DNA of 64,000 nt from contig VCJN01000149.1 of assembly GCA_006384855.1 (NCBI GenBank), positions 26,582-90,581 on the forward strand, written 5' to 3'. This stretch comes from Tetraselmis striata (taxonomy: Eukaryota > Chlorophyta > Chlorodendrophyceae > Chlorodendrales > Chlorodendraceae). Within the stretch, counting starts at the first letter, position 1. Every line of letters begins with the position of its first letter. Both the position numbers and the translations under genes were made by a program. The notes beneath the pieces are model-generated. The model was given only the letters and a program-made list of their open reading frames with translations. It did no database searches and was not told the DNA's origin. Positions 1 to 11,871 of the stretch are shown in pieces.

Positions 1-1509
1 CCCACGGTTTCCCTGATGACCTCATCCTCCGCGGCCGTCCAGTCACGCAGCACCCAGTCGCCTCCCTCTTCCATCGAGTTGCCCTTCACCTGGGTCTGAT
101 GCCATTTGAGGCGGCCGATGGCGGCCAGTGGGTCTCAGCAGCGCACCCAGCCAATAATTAGGTGGACAGGTGGATGCCGACCTTCTGAATAATGAGAGCC
201 GAAAGGCCGACCAGACACACCTTGATGTACACATCCTGCTCGCGGCCGGACAGCAGCCGGGTCCGGGCTGCCTCAAACGAGACCATGTACGGGTTGGCCT
301 GCGGCCGCTGCTCCCTCACCAGCGCCAACGCCTCGTCGACCTCCATCCCGCAGTACCAGGTGAGGTAGGTGACGGTGGCTAGCGAGGCGCGGTTGATGCC
401 TGCGCGCCGCACGGGGCACTTGAGGCCCTGGGCGTCACAGATGGACAGGCCTGGCTGATGGATCCCTGGTTGATAGTGCATGGGCGGAGGGGGGGAGAGG
501 GGGGAAATTCTGGCAAAGGACCCACCTGCTGTGCAGTGGATGTAGGTGTTCTTGCCAAGGGCGCGGCACAGCGCGATCATCTTGCCCATCTCCGGCACCA
601 TCGTCGCCTGTCAGCCAGCCCACAGGTGCTCCAGTCGCCAGGGCCCCTGCAGCTTTGCCTGGGCTGAAGGTCATGCCAGCCAGAGATGACCGCCTGGGAG
701 GCGCAGAGCGGCGCTCACCTGATCCAGGCGGTCGAAGTCCTTCACCGCCACGCGAGTGACCATGATGCCGAGTTCGCGGGCCTTGGTCTCCACAGGGCCC
801 CACTCTATTTCCATCGCTTCGTGGCACACCTGCGCCGAGTTGTCGCTCATCATGTTGCACAGCACACGCGAACGGGACACAGCAATGCATCACATACACA
901 CATAATACACATATACACACTCAAGGTCAGCCTCCGCTCCTCCGACGGCGACGCACCTCCGACTGTAGGCACACGATCGCCTCCACGCCGGCCTCCTCCG
1001 CCAGCCTCACCACGTCCGCGGGCTCCCGGGGGCAGGATCCGATGGCCAGCCCCGGCAGGATGGGGTCCCAGTTCAGCGTCCACTTCCAGTCACCCGACGG
1101 CGGCGGGTCGCCCCCCTGCGGCGGCCGGATGCTCTGCAGGTCGATGCCCGCCGCCTTCGACTCCTCCGCGCGCTTGTCGTACGCAGCGTCCTCGTCCGCC
1201 GCAGCGTCGGCGTCGCCACTGGTCAGCTTGCCCTCCTCCGCCGCTGCCTGGATCCTGCGGCCCCCGGTGGCTAATGATTGGGTGGTGCAGGGAGCAGGTT
1301 AGCTCGTCTAGCCTCATCTGTGAGTCGACCTCATCAACGATGTCATGTGCTCCGATACCGGTCCTTTTCAGCGTTGCCGCGAGCTTACCTCGCGCGCGGC
1401 GGATGCCACCACCCACGTGATGGCGCCGTGCAGATCGGCTGGGATGCAACGTTACCCGGCTAGAGTACGCGGCCGGCCGGAGACCTGGTGCTTGGAGCAG
1501 GCTCATCAT
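1..1509 (-). CDS. SEX4/LSF-like dual-specificity (glucan) phosphatase, 3' end cut by window edge
   Basis: Exons read on the minus strand: 607-526, 399-221 and 105-<1 are firm; an exon ending at 719 (start about 865) and one near 1260-943 are clear in content but not at every border; the N-terminal exon starts at the tandem ATG at 1509. Exons 607-526 and 399-221 join in frame across the catalytic loop to give HCTAGINR, the HC(x5)R signature of DSP/PTP phosphatases. Around it are LAIGSCPREPADV, GVEAIVCLQ, ELGIMV and VKDFD, the order seen in plant starch phosphatases SEX4, LSF2 and LSF1, where the VxDFD Asp is the general acid. Family role: removal of phosphate from starch glucan in the plastid. 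The Arg-rich, acid-poor first 50 residues fit a transit peptide. No CBM48 is visible before the edge, so SEX4, LSF1 and LSF2 types cannot be separated. Confidence 0.72.
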
Positions 1510-2351
1510 TGCTCGTCGATGCGGGGTAAGGCGAGACGATCGGGGGAGATCGGATGGCGTAATAAGACGCGAGCTGCCGCCTGCGTACAGACACACGCTG
1601 GTCCGGGTATTTCCGAGCTGTAGTCGGGGAGCGCGGCAGCTGGCAGAGCTTCTACTTTCGTGTCTTTCTGCTATACGCCACTTGGAGATGATGGGTATCG
1701 GGGAGCGAGGTTGGCGCGGATGGCTTCGGTCTGTCCGTGCTGCGCCATCTCGTCGTCAAGCTCTTGGGGCGCCTTATGGACCGCGCGGTTCGGCAGGCTG
1801 ATGATGGACATCAGAAGAACAGAATCCCTAGATGAACTGATATGAGGATGAAGGATTAAATCCATGATGTAATTAAATTAGGATTAAGCTTATTGCTGGT
1901 ACCCATGCAGATAGAGGTACCAGTAGCGATTACGGGCAGGACCACGTAGCATCAATAGCCCCGAATCCACCACATAGGGTTTCCCATTGATATTTCAACA
2001 GCACACATTTCACAGGAAGGGCTGGTGGCCGTTTTGCAGTACACTGCGTCACCCACGCAGCCCGCTCTTGGCACGAGGACCTCCTGTGCAATCACGGGCG
2101 CATGCGCCAAGCCTCTGGCGGGCGACCCTAGTCGCTTGACACGCAATGCAAACCTCCACTAGGAAAAGGCACTTGGAAGTTGATGTGAAGAGACATGTAC
2201 ATACTATACGGCACACAGAGCATGACCGCCAGCAATGCTTCAAGGCACCAGCACACAGCGTCGACAATTACACATCGCCAAGTAATGGTTACAAGGGGAG
2301 CGTTTCGAAGCAAGGACCTTGTCCAAGAACACCAGGCTCAAGAGCCAGCGC
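1510..2351. other. Intergenic, no gene recognised
   Basis: Between the phosphatase 5' end and the ubiquitin fusion 3' end. Short open frames exist but none shows a domain or splice structure I trust. The right part is the 3' UTR of the ubiquitin fusion. Confidence 0.5.
2289..2293 (-). terminator. TGTAA poly(A) element of the ubiquitin-RPS27A gene
   Basis: TTACA on the plus strand reads TGTAA on the minus strand, about 60 nt past the stop codon. TGTAA is the usual poly(A) element in chlorophyte algae. That it is used here is inferred. Confidence 0.45.
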
Positions 2352-3402
<1,051 letters not shown>

Positions 3403-3969
3403 GGTGCAGAATTTGCGGGAGCTTCGTCCCACGCGGTGCTCAGCAGTGTCGAGCAGTGCTGTCCTCACGCCGCGCTGAGGAGAAAGGGGCGCAGGGTTGG
3501 GGCGCGCCCTGCTCTTGAGTCGCGGCGAGCGGATGGCGGCGGCGGCGGCTGTGCGGGGCGGCGGCGCGCAAATGTCCAGCAGCAGCGCGCACTACCGCCG
3601 GAGGCAGGGCCTGGCTTGAAATTGGGATGACTGACGATATTATTCCGGTAGTATAACGGAATCTCAAATTATTGGGTTCGATATATATGCCTGTGTGTGT
3701 TGCGTTGCGGATCTCTATCGGTATATGTCTCACATATATCCGGCAGTGGCGGCTTTCATCGGTGCATCAGTCGTCGTCTGGTGATGCGAAGTAGCGCTAG
3801 CAGGGACGTGTCGACTATGCGGGCTGGAGGTTCGGGCCGATCGCTGATCCAACCGCTCATTGCCAACCGCACAAGATCACGGCGTATTCCACCGGTACCC
3901 ACGCTCGCCCACGCCACAGCACTACCCGGGAATCCAGCCTACCTGATGCTTAGCTCCAGGTTAATGAGG
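3403..3969. promoter_or_regulatory. Shared divergent promoter region (RPS27A / p32-like)
   Basis: This 567-bp interval separates two start codons that face away from each other. It holds a GC-rich block with GGC repeats near 3535-3570 and a TATATA-like run near 3679-3688 oriented toward the p32-like gene. Shared promoter function is inferred from geometry only. Confidence 0.4.
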
Positions 3970-5499
3970 ATGGCCTTTCAGCAAGTCGCTGCCATGCGCG
4001 GCAGCCTCGCTCGGGCTCCCGTGCCCTGCGCTCGTGGTCTGACATCGCTGATCGCGCGCCCGGCCCCGCATTACCTCGCCGCCCCTTCGCCGCTGCGCCG
4101 CTCTCCTGCCGCCCCACTGCGCCGCTCCTTCGCTGCCTCCGCGGAGGCGAGCAGCAACCTCAAGAAAATTCTGCAGGAGGAGCTGAAGGAGGAGAAGGAC
4201 AACGCTCCTGCCGAACCTGAGGTGCGCTGCCGTTCGGGGCTGCCGTTCGAGTATTAGTTATTCCCCTGCTTTGAGTACTCGTAAATCGGCGTGCATATCA
4301 TTTCCCGATTTCCTGCTCGGCGGAATAGCGTCTTTCGTGGTTCAGCAGACTTCCGACGGTCTCTGATTTTCACCGAACAAATTGCGTTAATTGCATGGAG
4401 TCTTTCTCGCGGATTCCCTCAGCGACTCTGCCCGGTGGGAGGAGGGGGTCTGCGGGGTGATGGGTTGTTCGGTCGCGGGGCACCGCTGAAGTGGCAGCTC
4501 CTGGTCGTGCAGGCGCTGAAGAAGGTCCCGGCGGGCTTCAAGGTCGAGAAGGACGTCCCCGGGGACGGGCAGATTGTGCTCGTGAAGACGGTGGATGGAG
4601 CGGAGGTGGCGATCACCTTTGAGGTCAATGACCAGCCCGACCCGGAGGACGTTATCCCCATGGAGGACGAAGAGGGCGGGGAGGAGGTGCGCCGATCTTG
4701 CGCTGGCGGCGTATATGGTGCATCCTGAGCCCGTATCGAGCTGATTTTCTGGGAACATCAGTGTCCCGCCTCTCATAATGAGTGTGTTGCGTGTCATGGC
4801 CACAGGAAGAGGGGTCGGCGGTTGACAACTTCTTTGTCGTGTCCGTGACCAAGGGTGATAAGATGATGACGTGAGTGCGTAGCAGACTGCTTGCCTCCAG
4901 CAGAGCCTGCATGTCCAGACACGCCACGCTTCTGTCTATCAGCCATCTCTATCTACATGCAACATCAGAGGCCTCGCTGCAAGACAGTCTCTGATAAGCC
5001 TGAACCCTCTGCCGTTGCATGGTTGTAGCTTTGAGTGTGAGACCGATGGCAACGAGATGCTCATCAAGCACATGACGCTGGAGCCAAAGGATGGCGTGGA
5101 TTCGGACAGCTCGGCATACACTGGACCGGTGCGTCCTGCTGCCTCCCTGACTCCCGCCGATGTTGCGAGTAGGGCATGCTTGTATTACACACCTACATAC
5201 ATGTCTATTTGTATGTATGTGTATGCCCGGAAAGTGGGCTTCTGCATGCCTCGATATCTTCCACACACCAATGGCCGTGATGTTCGCTGGTACCCTAATC
5301 ATGAGACCTAATTGTACGTGTACTCGGCTGCCAGGTGTTCTGGGAGCTGGACGACAGGGTCCAGGAGCGCGCGTTCGAGTACCTGGAGAGCCTCGGCATC
5401 ACGGACTGCTGCGAGTACGTCTCCGCCAAGATCGACGCCAAGGAGCAGGAGCTGTACGTGGAGTGGCTGGATGGATCTGTCAAGTTCCTGAGCTCCTGA
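3970..5499 (+). CDS. MAM33/p32 (gC1qR-like) mitochondrial matrix glycoprotein family
   Basis: Five exons, 3970-4221, 4513-4686, 4806-4870, 5029-5128 and 5335-5499, sum to 756 nt and 251 residues with every intron GT-AG. The start at 3970 has A at -3 and G at +4; ATG codons at 3946 and 3964 are alternatives. The first 60 residues are rich in Arg, Ala and Ser without acids, as in a mitochondrial presequence. The mature part is strongly acidic, with an ILQEELKEEK start, DQPDPEDVIPMEDEE, a short strand block, then YTGPVFWELDDRVQ, FEYLESLGI and a C-terminal LYVEWLDGSVKFL. That order is diagnostic of the MAM33/p32 fold, an acidic doughnut trimer in the mitochondrial matrix linked to mitochondrial translation and respiration. 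Family size is about 230-280 residues, so it looks complete. Confidence 0.9.
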
Positions 5500-6039
5500 G
5501 CGTGGGCGGGCGCTGGCAGAGGCTACCTCGCGCGGCGGCGCTGCTGCTGGCGAGCAGTTCTCTCATGACGCGGCTTGCATGCAATTAGTGTGAGCTCTCA
5601 GCCACACCGCTGTGAAATTTTGCCTATGAAACAGCGACTCCACACTGCCGCACCCCAACCTTCACAACTTGCGTGTTCCCACCATTCTGATCTCTTAGTG
5701 CGTGTACGTGCTAGTTCTTCGGCGGGCTGTGCATGCATGGTGGTGGCAACACATGGGCTATTGCTGCTGGGCGCTTCAGGGGCCGCTCTGAGCTACTAGT
5801 TGAATGCCTGGCAGCCATTACATGTGGAGTAGAGATATTTACATCCCTGTTGACGTGATATTGATGTCCATGTCAGCCGCCCCGCGTCACCAGTCTGCTA
5901 CTGCATCCGGCCGAGCTCTGCGCCAGGTGTGTAGTCGTCCTGGGTTTATACGTACACAATGTACATGCATGAACAGTAATGCAACAGGTTAGGCGCCGCA
6001 GCCCCTGATGGCTGGCAGGCGCCAGGTGTCTGTTGACTA
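5500..6039. other. Intergenic between two convergent 3' ends
   Basis: Holds the 3' UTRs of the p32-like gene (plus) and the kinase (minus). No further gene seen. Confidence 0.5.
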
Positions 6040-8104
6040 CTATCGCAACCCCCGTCCCAGCAGCATCAATGACAGCCGCTTGTCCATAGCCAGCCTCCGC
6101 TGCCGCGCCGACTTGCCCGGTGACCGCGGCGACTTGAGACTGATGGGCGCGGCGCTCCTCGCGGCAATGTAGCAGCGGTCTGACTCGCCCTCGTCGCTGC
6201 TCAAGCTCATCCGTGTGGGCGAGAGGGGCGCTGCTTCGATTATGATCTTGACTGCCTTTACAGGCTTCAGCTCTTTGATGGGAGGCGGAGGCAGGACGGC
6301 CTCGCCGTGTTCTGCCGACGCCAACCACGGGTGCCTCACGAGATCCGCGACCGATGCACGTGTCTTATGATCTTTTGTTAGACAGGCCGCGATGAAACTC
6401 TTGGCGTCGGCGGAGACGCTCGCCCATACTTCATCGTAGAATCGAAGCTGATTCTACAGCAACCCCAGCGCATTCGCATTGGGTCATCAGTGTCAACACA
6501 ATAGCATGCCAGACTGGCAGAGAGTGGGGGCGAATGTGAGCCGGCAGCATCCCCGCTCTCACCTGCTTTATTTTCTCCTCATTGGGAAACGGGACGCGGC
6601 CGCACAGCATCTTGTAGACCAGGATCCCAGTGGCCCAGACGTCGCAGCTGGGCGAGTACAGCTGCCGCGTGAGGACCTCCGGGGCCACGTAGTACGGGCT
6701 GCCCATCACCGAGTAATCCGTGTCGGCGTTCGTCGACTGAGACAGCCCGAAATCTGTGACCTGCAGCACCGCCCCCAGCCACCTGTCAGCCACTGCAGCA
6801 GAAACAGTGATGGGCTGACTATCTGGGGAAGACGTCCTCAATCCAATGCCACATGCGCATAAATACCTTGAGGCCTTCCAGTGATTTGAGCCCGGCAAAC
6901 AGTAAATTCTCGGGTTTTATGTCGCAGTGCACCAAGTTGAGCGAGTGCAGCTGGCGCAGGGCCGCCAGCAGCTGCCTGCATGTGTCGCAGCAGGGTAGTA
7001 AAGATGCATGTACTCGTAATCTTTCTCATCTGCGCGCAATCAGGGGGGTATTGCCTGCAGAGCGGCAGCGGACCTCGCTACACCTTGCGCCTCTCGCTCC
7101 GTAAATGTCTGCTGCTGCGCGATCCGATCTGCAAGTGACCCGCCATGGCACAGATCCAGCAACAGGTAGACATTCCAGGGATCCTGTGTGCACAGGCACC
7201 GTTGAGGCGCGCACCTAGTGAGGGAGTGCTGCCGAGAGAAGATGCTAGTATTGAGAAGCCACATACTGTTATATATAGTGACCAGTCATCAGCGTTACTG
7301 TAATATGTTCATTTGTATATTAGCACGAGTCCGGACTGGAAAGTCATAGACAGATGGAAGGCTGGGGCAGCAGGTGTTATGCTCCTTACCTCATACACTG
7401 CCTGGAGCTTGGTAAACGACGAGCTGTACTGGAGGCTCGTTGAAACAGCACGAAGCACCCTGACTTCCTCGGCGATCGCTTCGGTCGTGTTGTCCTCGTG
7501 TTCTTTCGATATCACCTGTGGAGCGCGGGTGTAGAGGGGCAAACGGGCCATCAAGACCGCCAGGCGGCGGCAGCGTGCACAGCGCGACTTCCAGCCATGG
7601 CAGTGCCCTTGGCGAGGCGCGTGCGCAATTCGGATGGCAATTGCGAAACGGGTGTGGATTAGGACAGCTCCGTTGATAGATGCCGGGGAATAAGCCTCCG
7701 AAGGCTGCCGTTACGCGCACGTGCGCGCGTACGTGTAACGAACCATACTTGTTTTACCCCCCTCCCCGCCAAAAACCCGACTCCTACCCCCCGTCCCCCG
7801 TGTGCGAAACCAGGCTGGACCTAAAAAAGCACCAACACCAGCAGCACCCTCACTCCTGGCACACGTGTGTGCACAAGCTGCGTGCAGGGTTTGCGGTCAG
7901 GTTCTGCGTCAAGCCACGGGAAGCACGCGTGGGCGGCGTGCTACATACCTTCACAGCCGCCTGCGCGCCGGTCCGAATGTTGGCCGCGCGGCGCACGGTC
8001 GCGTAGCTGCCGCGCCCTATGACGTCGCCAAGTTTCCAGCCCGAAGCGCTCCAATCCTCCGGAGTAGAGCTTATGAGCGTGCTTGGGCTGTCAAGTTGCG
8101 TCAT
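6040..8104 (-). CDS. Ser/Thr protein kinase, CAMK/CDPK-like, non-RD
   Basis: Six exons, 8104-7949, 7515-7390, 7183-7074, 6975-6867, 6760-6563 and 6453-6040, give 1113 nt and 370 residues with all phases closing. Domain order: short leader; WKLGDVIGRGSYATV glycine loop; AAVKV with the VAIK-type Lys; LLLDLCHGGSL hinge; NLVHCDIKPENLL catalytic loop; LKVTDFGLS (DFG) and GSPYYVAPEV (APE); CDVWATGILVYKMLCGRVPF; DHKTRASVADLVRHPW; then about 90 Ser/Lys/Arg-rich residues. Catalytic Asp, Lys and Asn are all present, so it should be active. The Arg before the catalytic Asp is Cys (HCD), making it a non-RD kinase. It resembles calcium-dependent kinases in its fold, but no EF hands or autoinhibitory helix are visible. 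The next upstream in-frame candidate is only a GTG at 8149, so I use the ATG at 8104. Confidence 0.9.
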
Positions 8105-8186
8105 GGAGGGCAGGTTCGCGTCTGCTACCGCCGAGGCTCGGACCCCCACGGGGGCAGTGCGACAGTGGGCGAATTTTTACCCAGAA

Positions 8187-8192
8187 TATATA
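8187..8192 (-). promoter_or_regulatory. TATA-like box of the kinase gene
   Basis: Reads GTATATATTC on the minus strand, about 85 nt upstream of the ATG at 8104. That spacing fits a 5' UTR of about 50-60 nt. Function is inferred. Confidence 0.4.
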
Positions 8193-9044
8193 CACGTCGC
8201 AGCCAAATAATACAAAATATCGCGGTAAAAATAGCGACTGTGTGTACTTTCAGGGTCCTCCCGCGCGCCAAAAACAAAGCACACGACCCGCCGCGGTCGA
8301 TCTCGCGTACTGGCAACTGCTTGCTGTCCTCCGGCTTAGTGGCCGCCACACTTGCTGCGGAGTGTACGGGCAAGCAGCCCGAGCAGCAGAACGCGTTGTG
8401 TTGGTCGTCGTTTTGCAGTGAGAAGCGGGTGAATTACACTAGGGTGTGTCGGCTGAGACGGCAGGCGGGGTCGGACCTTGCGCGCAGCCACCTGCGTATC
8501 GACCCCCGCAGCAGCAGCAGCGCTGTCCGCCGCCGGGCGGACGGCGGACGATAGCAGCGCGATGATATAGTCGCTACGCGATACACGTACAGGGTACCTG
8601 TACCCTGGCCGGTGCTGGCCAGAGTACCGTTTCCTGGTGCAGGTACGGGATGCGGGCCGCTTTTATTGGCGGCTTGCCGTGTTGATGTTTTAGCGAGGTG
8701 GTTTTGGTACTGCTTTATTATTTTAGCGCGATGGATTTGTCACTGGCTTTTTGTAATTCACACCGTCACACCGATACTGGTACCAGGTACGGTATAAATG
8801 TACGGCCTCGCGACTTGATACCCTGCGCCTGTACAGCGCGTGCGGGCCGGGCTCCCTATCGCTTTTCCAGTCGGATCACGAGTCCGCCCGCAAGATTCCC
8901 CATGCTGCTTATGCGGCCGCCGCTGCGCGGGTACTGGGCCTTTGCCCGCGCGGAGGTTCCGCGCTTGTCACTTGCCCTGGCCCAACGTGTGGAATTGATC
9001 CCTTATGGCTTCGCTCTACGGATGGCTCGAACCGGAGCGCTACG
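8193..9044. other. Intergenic, no gene; GGTACC-rich inverted repeats
   Basis: Between the kinase promoter and a retroelement remnant. Around 8590-8630 short palindromes built on GGGTACCTGTACCC and GGCCGGTGCTGGCC could form hairpins; similar GGTACC-rich pieces occur near 8779. The right part may belong to the decayed element that follows. Confidence 0.4.
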
Positions 9045-9791
9045 GATTTCATCGTGGATCATCTACCCATATGCCCCGTAGCGAACTACAAGCACCGCAT
9101 GCATACCGCTTTGAAGAATCTGTGGGCATATGTGGCAATTGATGCGGGGGCGGTGCTTGACCGGGACCGCTCGGGAGCCGGCGACTTGACCCTTGAGACG
9201 AGTGGGCTGCGCCCAGCGGACCGCTCGCGGCCGTCGGACCTGACGCTGGCGGGGTGGGGAGGGGCAGCGTGCGATTACATGATCGACTTCGCGTGCGTGT
9301 CCTCCACGACCCCCACTTGGAGCAACGACCCCCGCTGGTGCATCCCGGGAATCGCGGCGACCGAGGCGGAGCATGCTAAGTTGGCAGCGGACCGGGCGTC
9401 TTCCGCCCCAGTGCAAAGTGTTCACCTGTACTACCCTTTTGTGGTTGAGGACCGCGGCCGACTCGGGAAGTCCGCTTTGACTGTGGTCTACATCTTCGCG
9501 GTGCTGTTGGCTGTGCGCAACTTCCCTGGCGGTCCTTTCGCCCCGACCTCTTGCTTTCTTCGTGGTCAATCCGTTCAGGCACTTCGAAACTTTGTCGCCG
9601 GCCAACCTGCTGAGTTCCGCCGTCACCTGTCGCGCACACGGCGGGGGCTGTTGCATCGGGTCTCGGCTTGCGTGCATGGTACCCTGGGCGGCATTCTCTC
9701 TGCCGGTGTGCAGATGGCCAAGTCTGATGCGTGTGCTCGTGCCCACTCTGCGTCTTCTCATGTTACTGCTTCCACCCCGCAGTCGATGTAG
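9045..9791 (+). mobile_element. Retroelement C-terminal remnant (zinc-knuckle plus nuclease-like tail)
   Basis: An open frame of about 245 codons with no convincing ATG; it opens at a GTG. It starts with DHLPICP, then H..H and RMHTALKNL, followed by LRPADRSRPSDLTL, YMIDFACVS, ATEAEHAKLAA and YPFVVEDRGRLGKSAL. This order (DHxxxCP and HNxL knuckle, RPxD, D, E..K, PFVxExxGRxG) is what I know from the tails of reverse transcriptases of non-LTR-like elements in algae and fungi, with a PD-(D/E)xK-like nuclease core. There is no reverse-transcriptase domain to its left, so it is a 5'-truncated fragment. The family call is from pattern memory only. Confidence 0.55.
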
Positions 9792-10643
9792 AGGACCTTT
9801 CTGATTGCCTTTTATTTTGGTGATTTCCGATATCGCCTTCTGCTGCTAGCTCATGTAATTATTATTTTGTATAAATGTACAGTATTGTTGTAGTGGATGT
9901 TTCCTATTGCCTTTTCGAATGGTTTCCTGATCGGCTTTTGCAGCTAGCTCATCATGTTGTAACTACATACACAGCTCCCGCCCTCGTATGTAGCGACTGT
10001 ATATATGTAAGGATTACACATAAGTGATTACATGTGCTAGCTGCAAAATTCAAGAAATCCATGCAGAAATCCAGAAGAAAATCCAGCTCCGGGCGGCCAC
10101 ACGAGGCGGGAACACATGTTATTCGCTGCCCGGCTCCGCCCGCGCGGGCTGATGGCGGGATCCCTCCACGCTCCCGCCAAACAGTTTCAAAGGGGAGGGG
10201 GCTGTATGATTTGCCGAAAAGACACTTTGGCTTGGGTTACAGTGTTTTCCAAGTCAGGAGCCTGTCGGCAGCCCGCAAGAACAGGAAGCACGAAGTGGGG
10301 AGGGAGGGCGGGGGAGTGACGTGGCCCGCCACATGGTAGGCGGGGAGCGAATATGGAAGATGGGGACAGCAGATAGCCCGCTAGTTTTTATAAGAATTCT
10401 ACCTCGATTGGGGTCGACTCCCTGCGTGGTGCTAGAGTAAGTTGACCGTGCTCGTTTATATATACTACGGTTTTTTCCAAGGCAGATTTTGGGTATTGAA
10501 GCATACACAGACCACCGTGCTTTTTAGTGCGATTTTATAGCTGCGAGCACCGTATGCGTGCCACATGTGTAACGCGTACGCAGGCGGACGCGCGCAGCGG
10601 TCGTCATGCGGAAAAGGAAACCCTAACTACTATTTGTATACGT
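9792..10643. other. AT-richer intergenic stretch, no gene recognised
   Basis: Contains TATATA runs near 10000-10010 and 10460, and small GC-rich pieces. I see nothing with coding structure. Confidence 0.4.
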
Positions 10644-11871
10644 ATTTCAAATGGGCGGAGGGGGTTCATTGTGTGGCTTGCCGAGCTTAATCTTGCTGGA
10701 GCGCAGAAGCAAAAGGGCGCCGGCCGGCCCGAGGGGCAGACGAGAGGCGGTCAAAAATCCGGGGCCGGGCACCGGGCCCGACGGGGAAGCCGAAAGGCGA
10801 CGCCAATGCGCACGCGCACAGGCGGCCCGGCGCGAAGAGGTCCGGGGAGGGTGGGAAGACAACCACCTGGGATGCCATTTCCGAGAGGCGCTGGCGCCAG
10901 CCGCGGTCGGGCAAGTAAGGCACGATGACGGTGGCCGACGCGGTGTGGAGTTTGATGACGAGGTTGTCAATGAGGCCCCATATGGGGGGTTGCATCAATT
11001 GTGCTCACGACGCCATGCGACATAGGAGAGGCGCATGCTATCGGTGCCCTCGCTACAAGGGTCACGCTAGCAGGAATTGTAGCGCGGGAGCCTCGCGTTC
11101 TCAATGGTAGCGAAGCTGTCGATGGTGTAACGTCCCCGGCTGTCGAGCGAGGTGGTTGAAGCGGTGTAGGCTGAACGCCAAGTCGTCGTAGTTTATTTCG
11201 CGGCTGAGGCGGTCAGCCCAACAGATGTTTGTAGTGGTCTTGATGTAGCGCGCACGGATGGAGATGTCGTTGGAGGCAAGGATGAGCCACACTTTTCGGA
11301 GCTCCGTCATGAGCAGAGGGGATCGGGAGGTAAGGTTGGCGAGGACGTGGACCACCCCCATGGGGCCGCATGCATGTTATCCTCGTGGAGCAGCACATGT
11401 CGACCTCGCAGCTCCGAGTCAGAGGAATGTAAGCACGGCGTACCGGACAGCCTTGAGCTCCTTGTAGGTGATGTGCAGCTCGTGGTCGCAGTCGTATCAG
11501 AACCTGCGCGCTTCGGTGGTCTCGTCGAGGATGGCGCCCCACCCGTAGCAGTAGATGTCGACATGCATGTAGGCCGTCTCCACGCGCGTATAGATGGAGC
11601 GGCCGTTGCTATGGCTGGGGACTGTTGTGATTGCGGTCTTCCCTCCGCTAGCCAGAAAGCGGGCCAGCTCGTCGTCCACGAAGCGTAGTTTGTCGGGAGT
11701 CGCGGCTTCCATCGAGAGTCCTTGGTTGAAAGGGGTGGGCGGCCCGCTCTTGAACGGAATGCGCACTAGCCTCCCAGACTGTCCCGGAATTATACTGTAA
11801 TGGCATGTAATCGCGATTTTCCCACGGAATGGGCTTGCTTGTAATCGCTGTATATACTGTGTAATCGCCAC
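10644..11871 (-). pseudogene. DIRS-like retroelement RNase H region, decayed
   Basis: Read on the minus strand from 11871: a block with LRFVDDELARFLASGGK, YCYGWGAILDETTEARRF, then ELHITYKELKAVRYAV, RGRHVLLHEDN, LANLTSRSP, TELRKVWLILASNDI, RARYIKTTTNICWADRLSR, then YTIDSFATIENARLPRYNS and a C-terminal block with CNPPYG, SATVIVPYLPDRGWRQRL and VVFPPSPDLF. This is the RNase H and downstream module of DIRS-type and related retroelements; the EDN..A and ADRLSR motifs are typical. The frame is broken by stops, two of them at Trp positions (near 11053 and 10999), and by frame changes. No reverse transcriptase lies upstream, where the inverted-repeat arm begins at about 11761. Confidence 0.75.

Noticed and set aside
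8104..8149. Upstream start for the kinase at 8149
   Set aside because: The codon there is GTG; the first ATG in frame is at 8104 and fits the TATA spacing.
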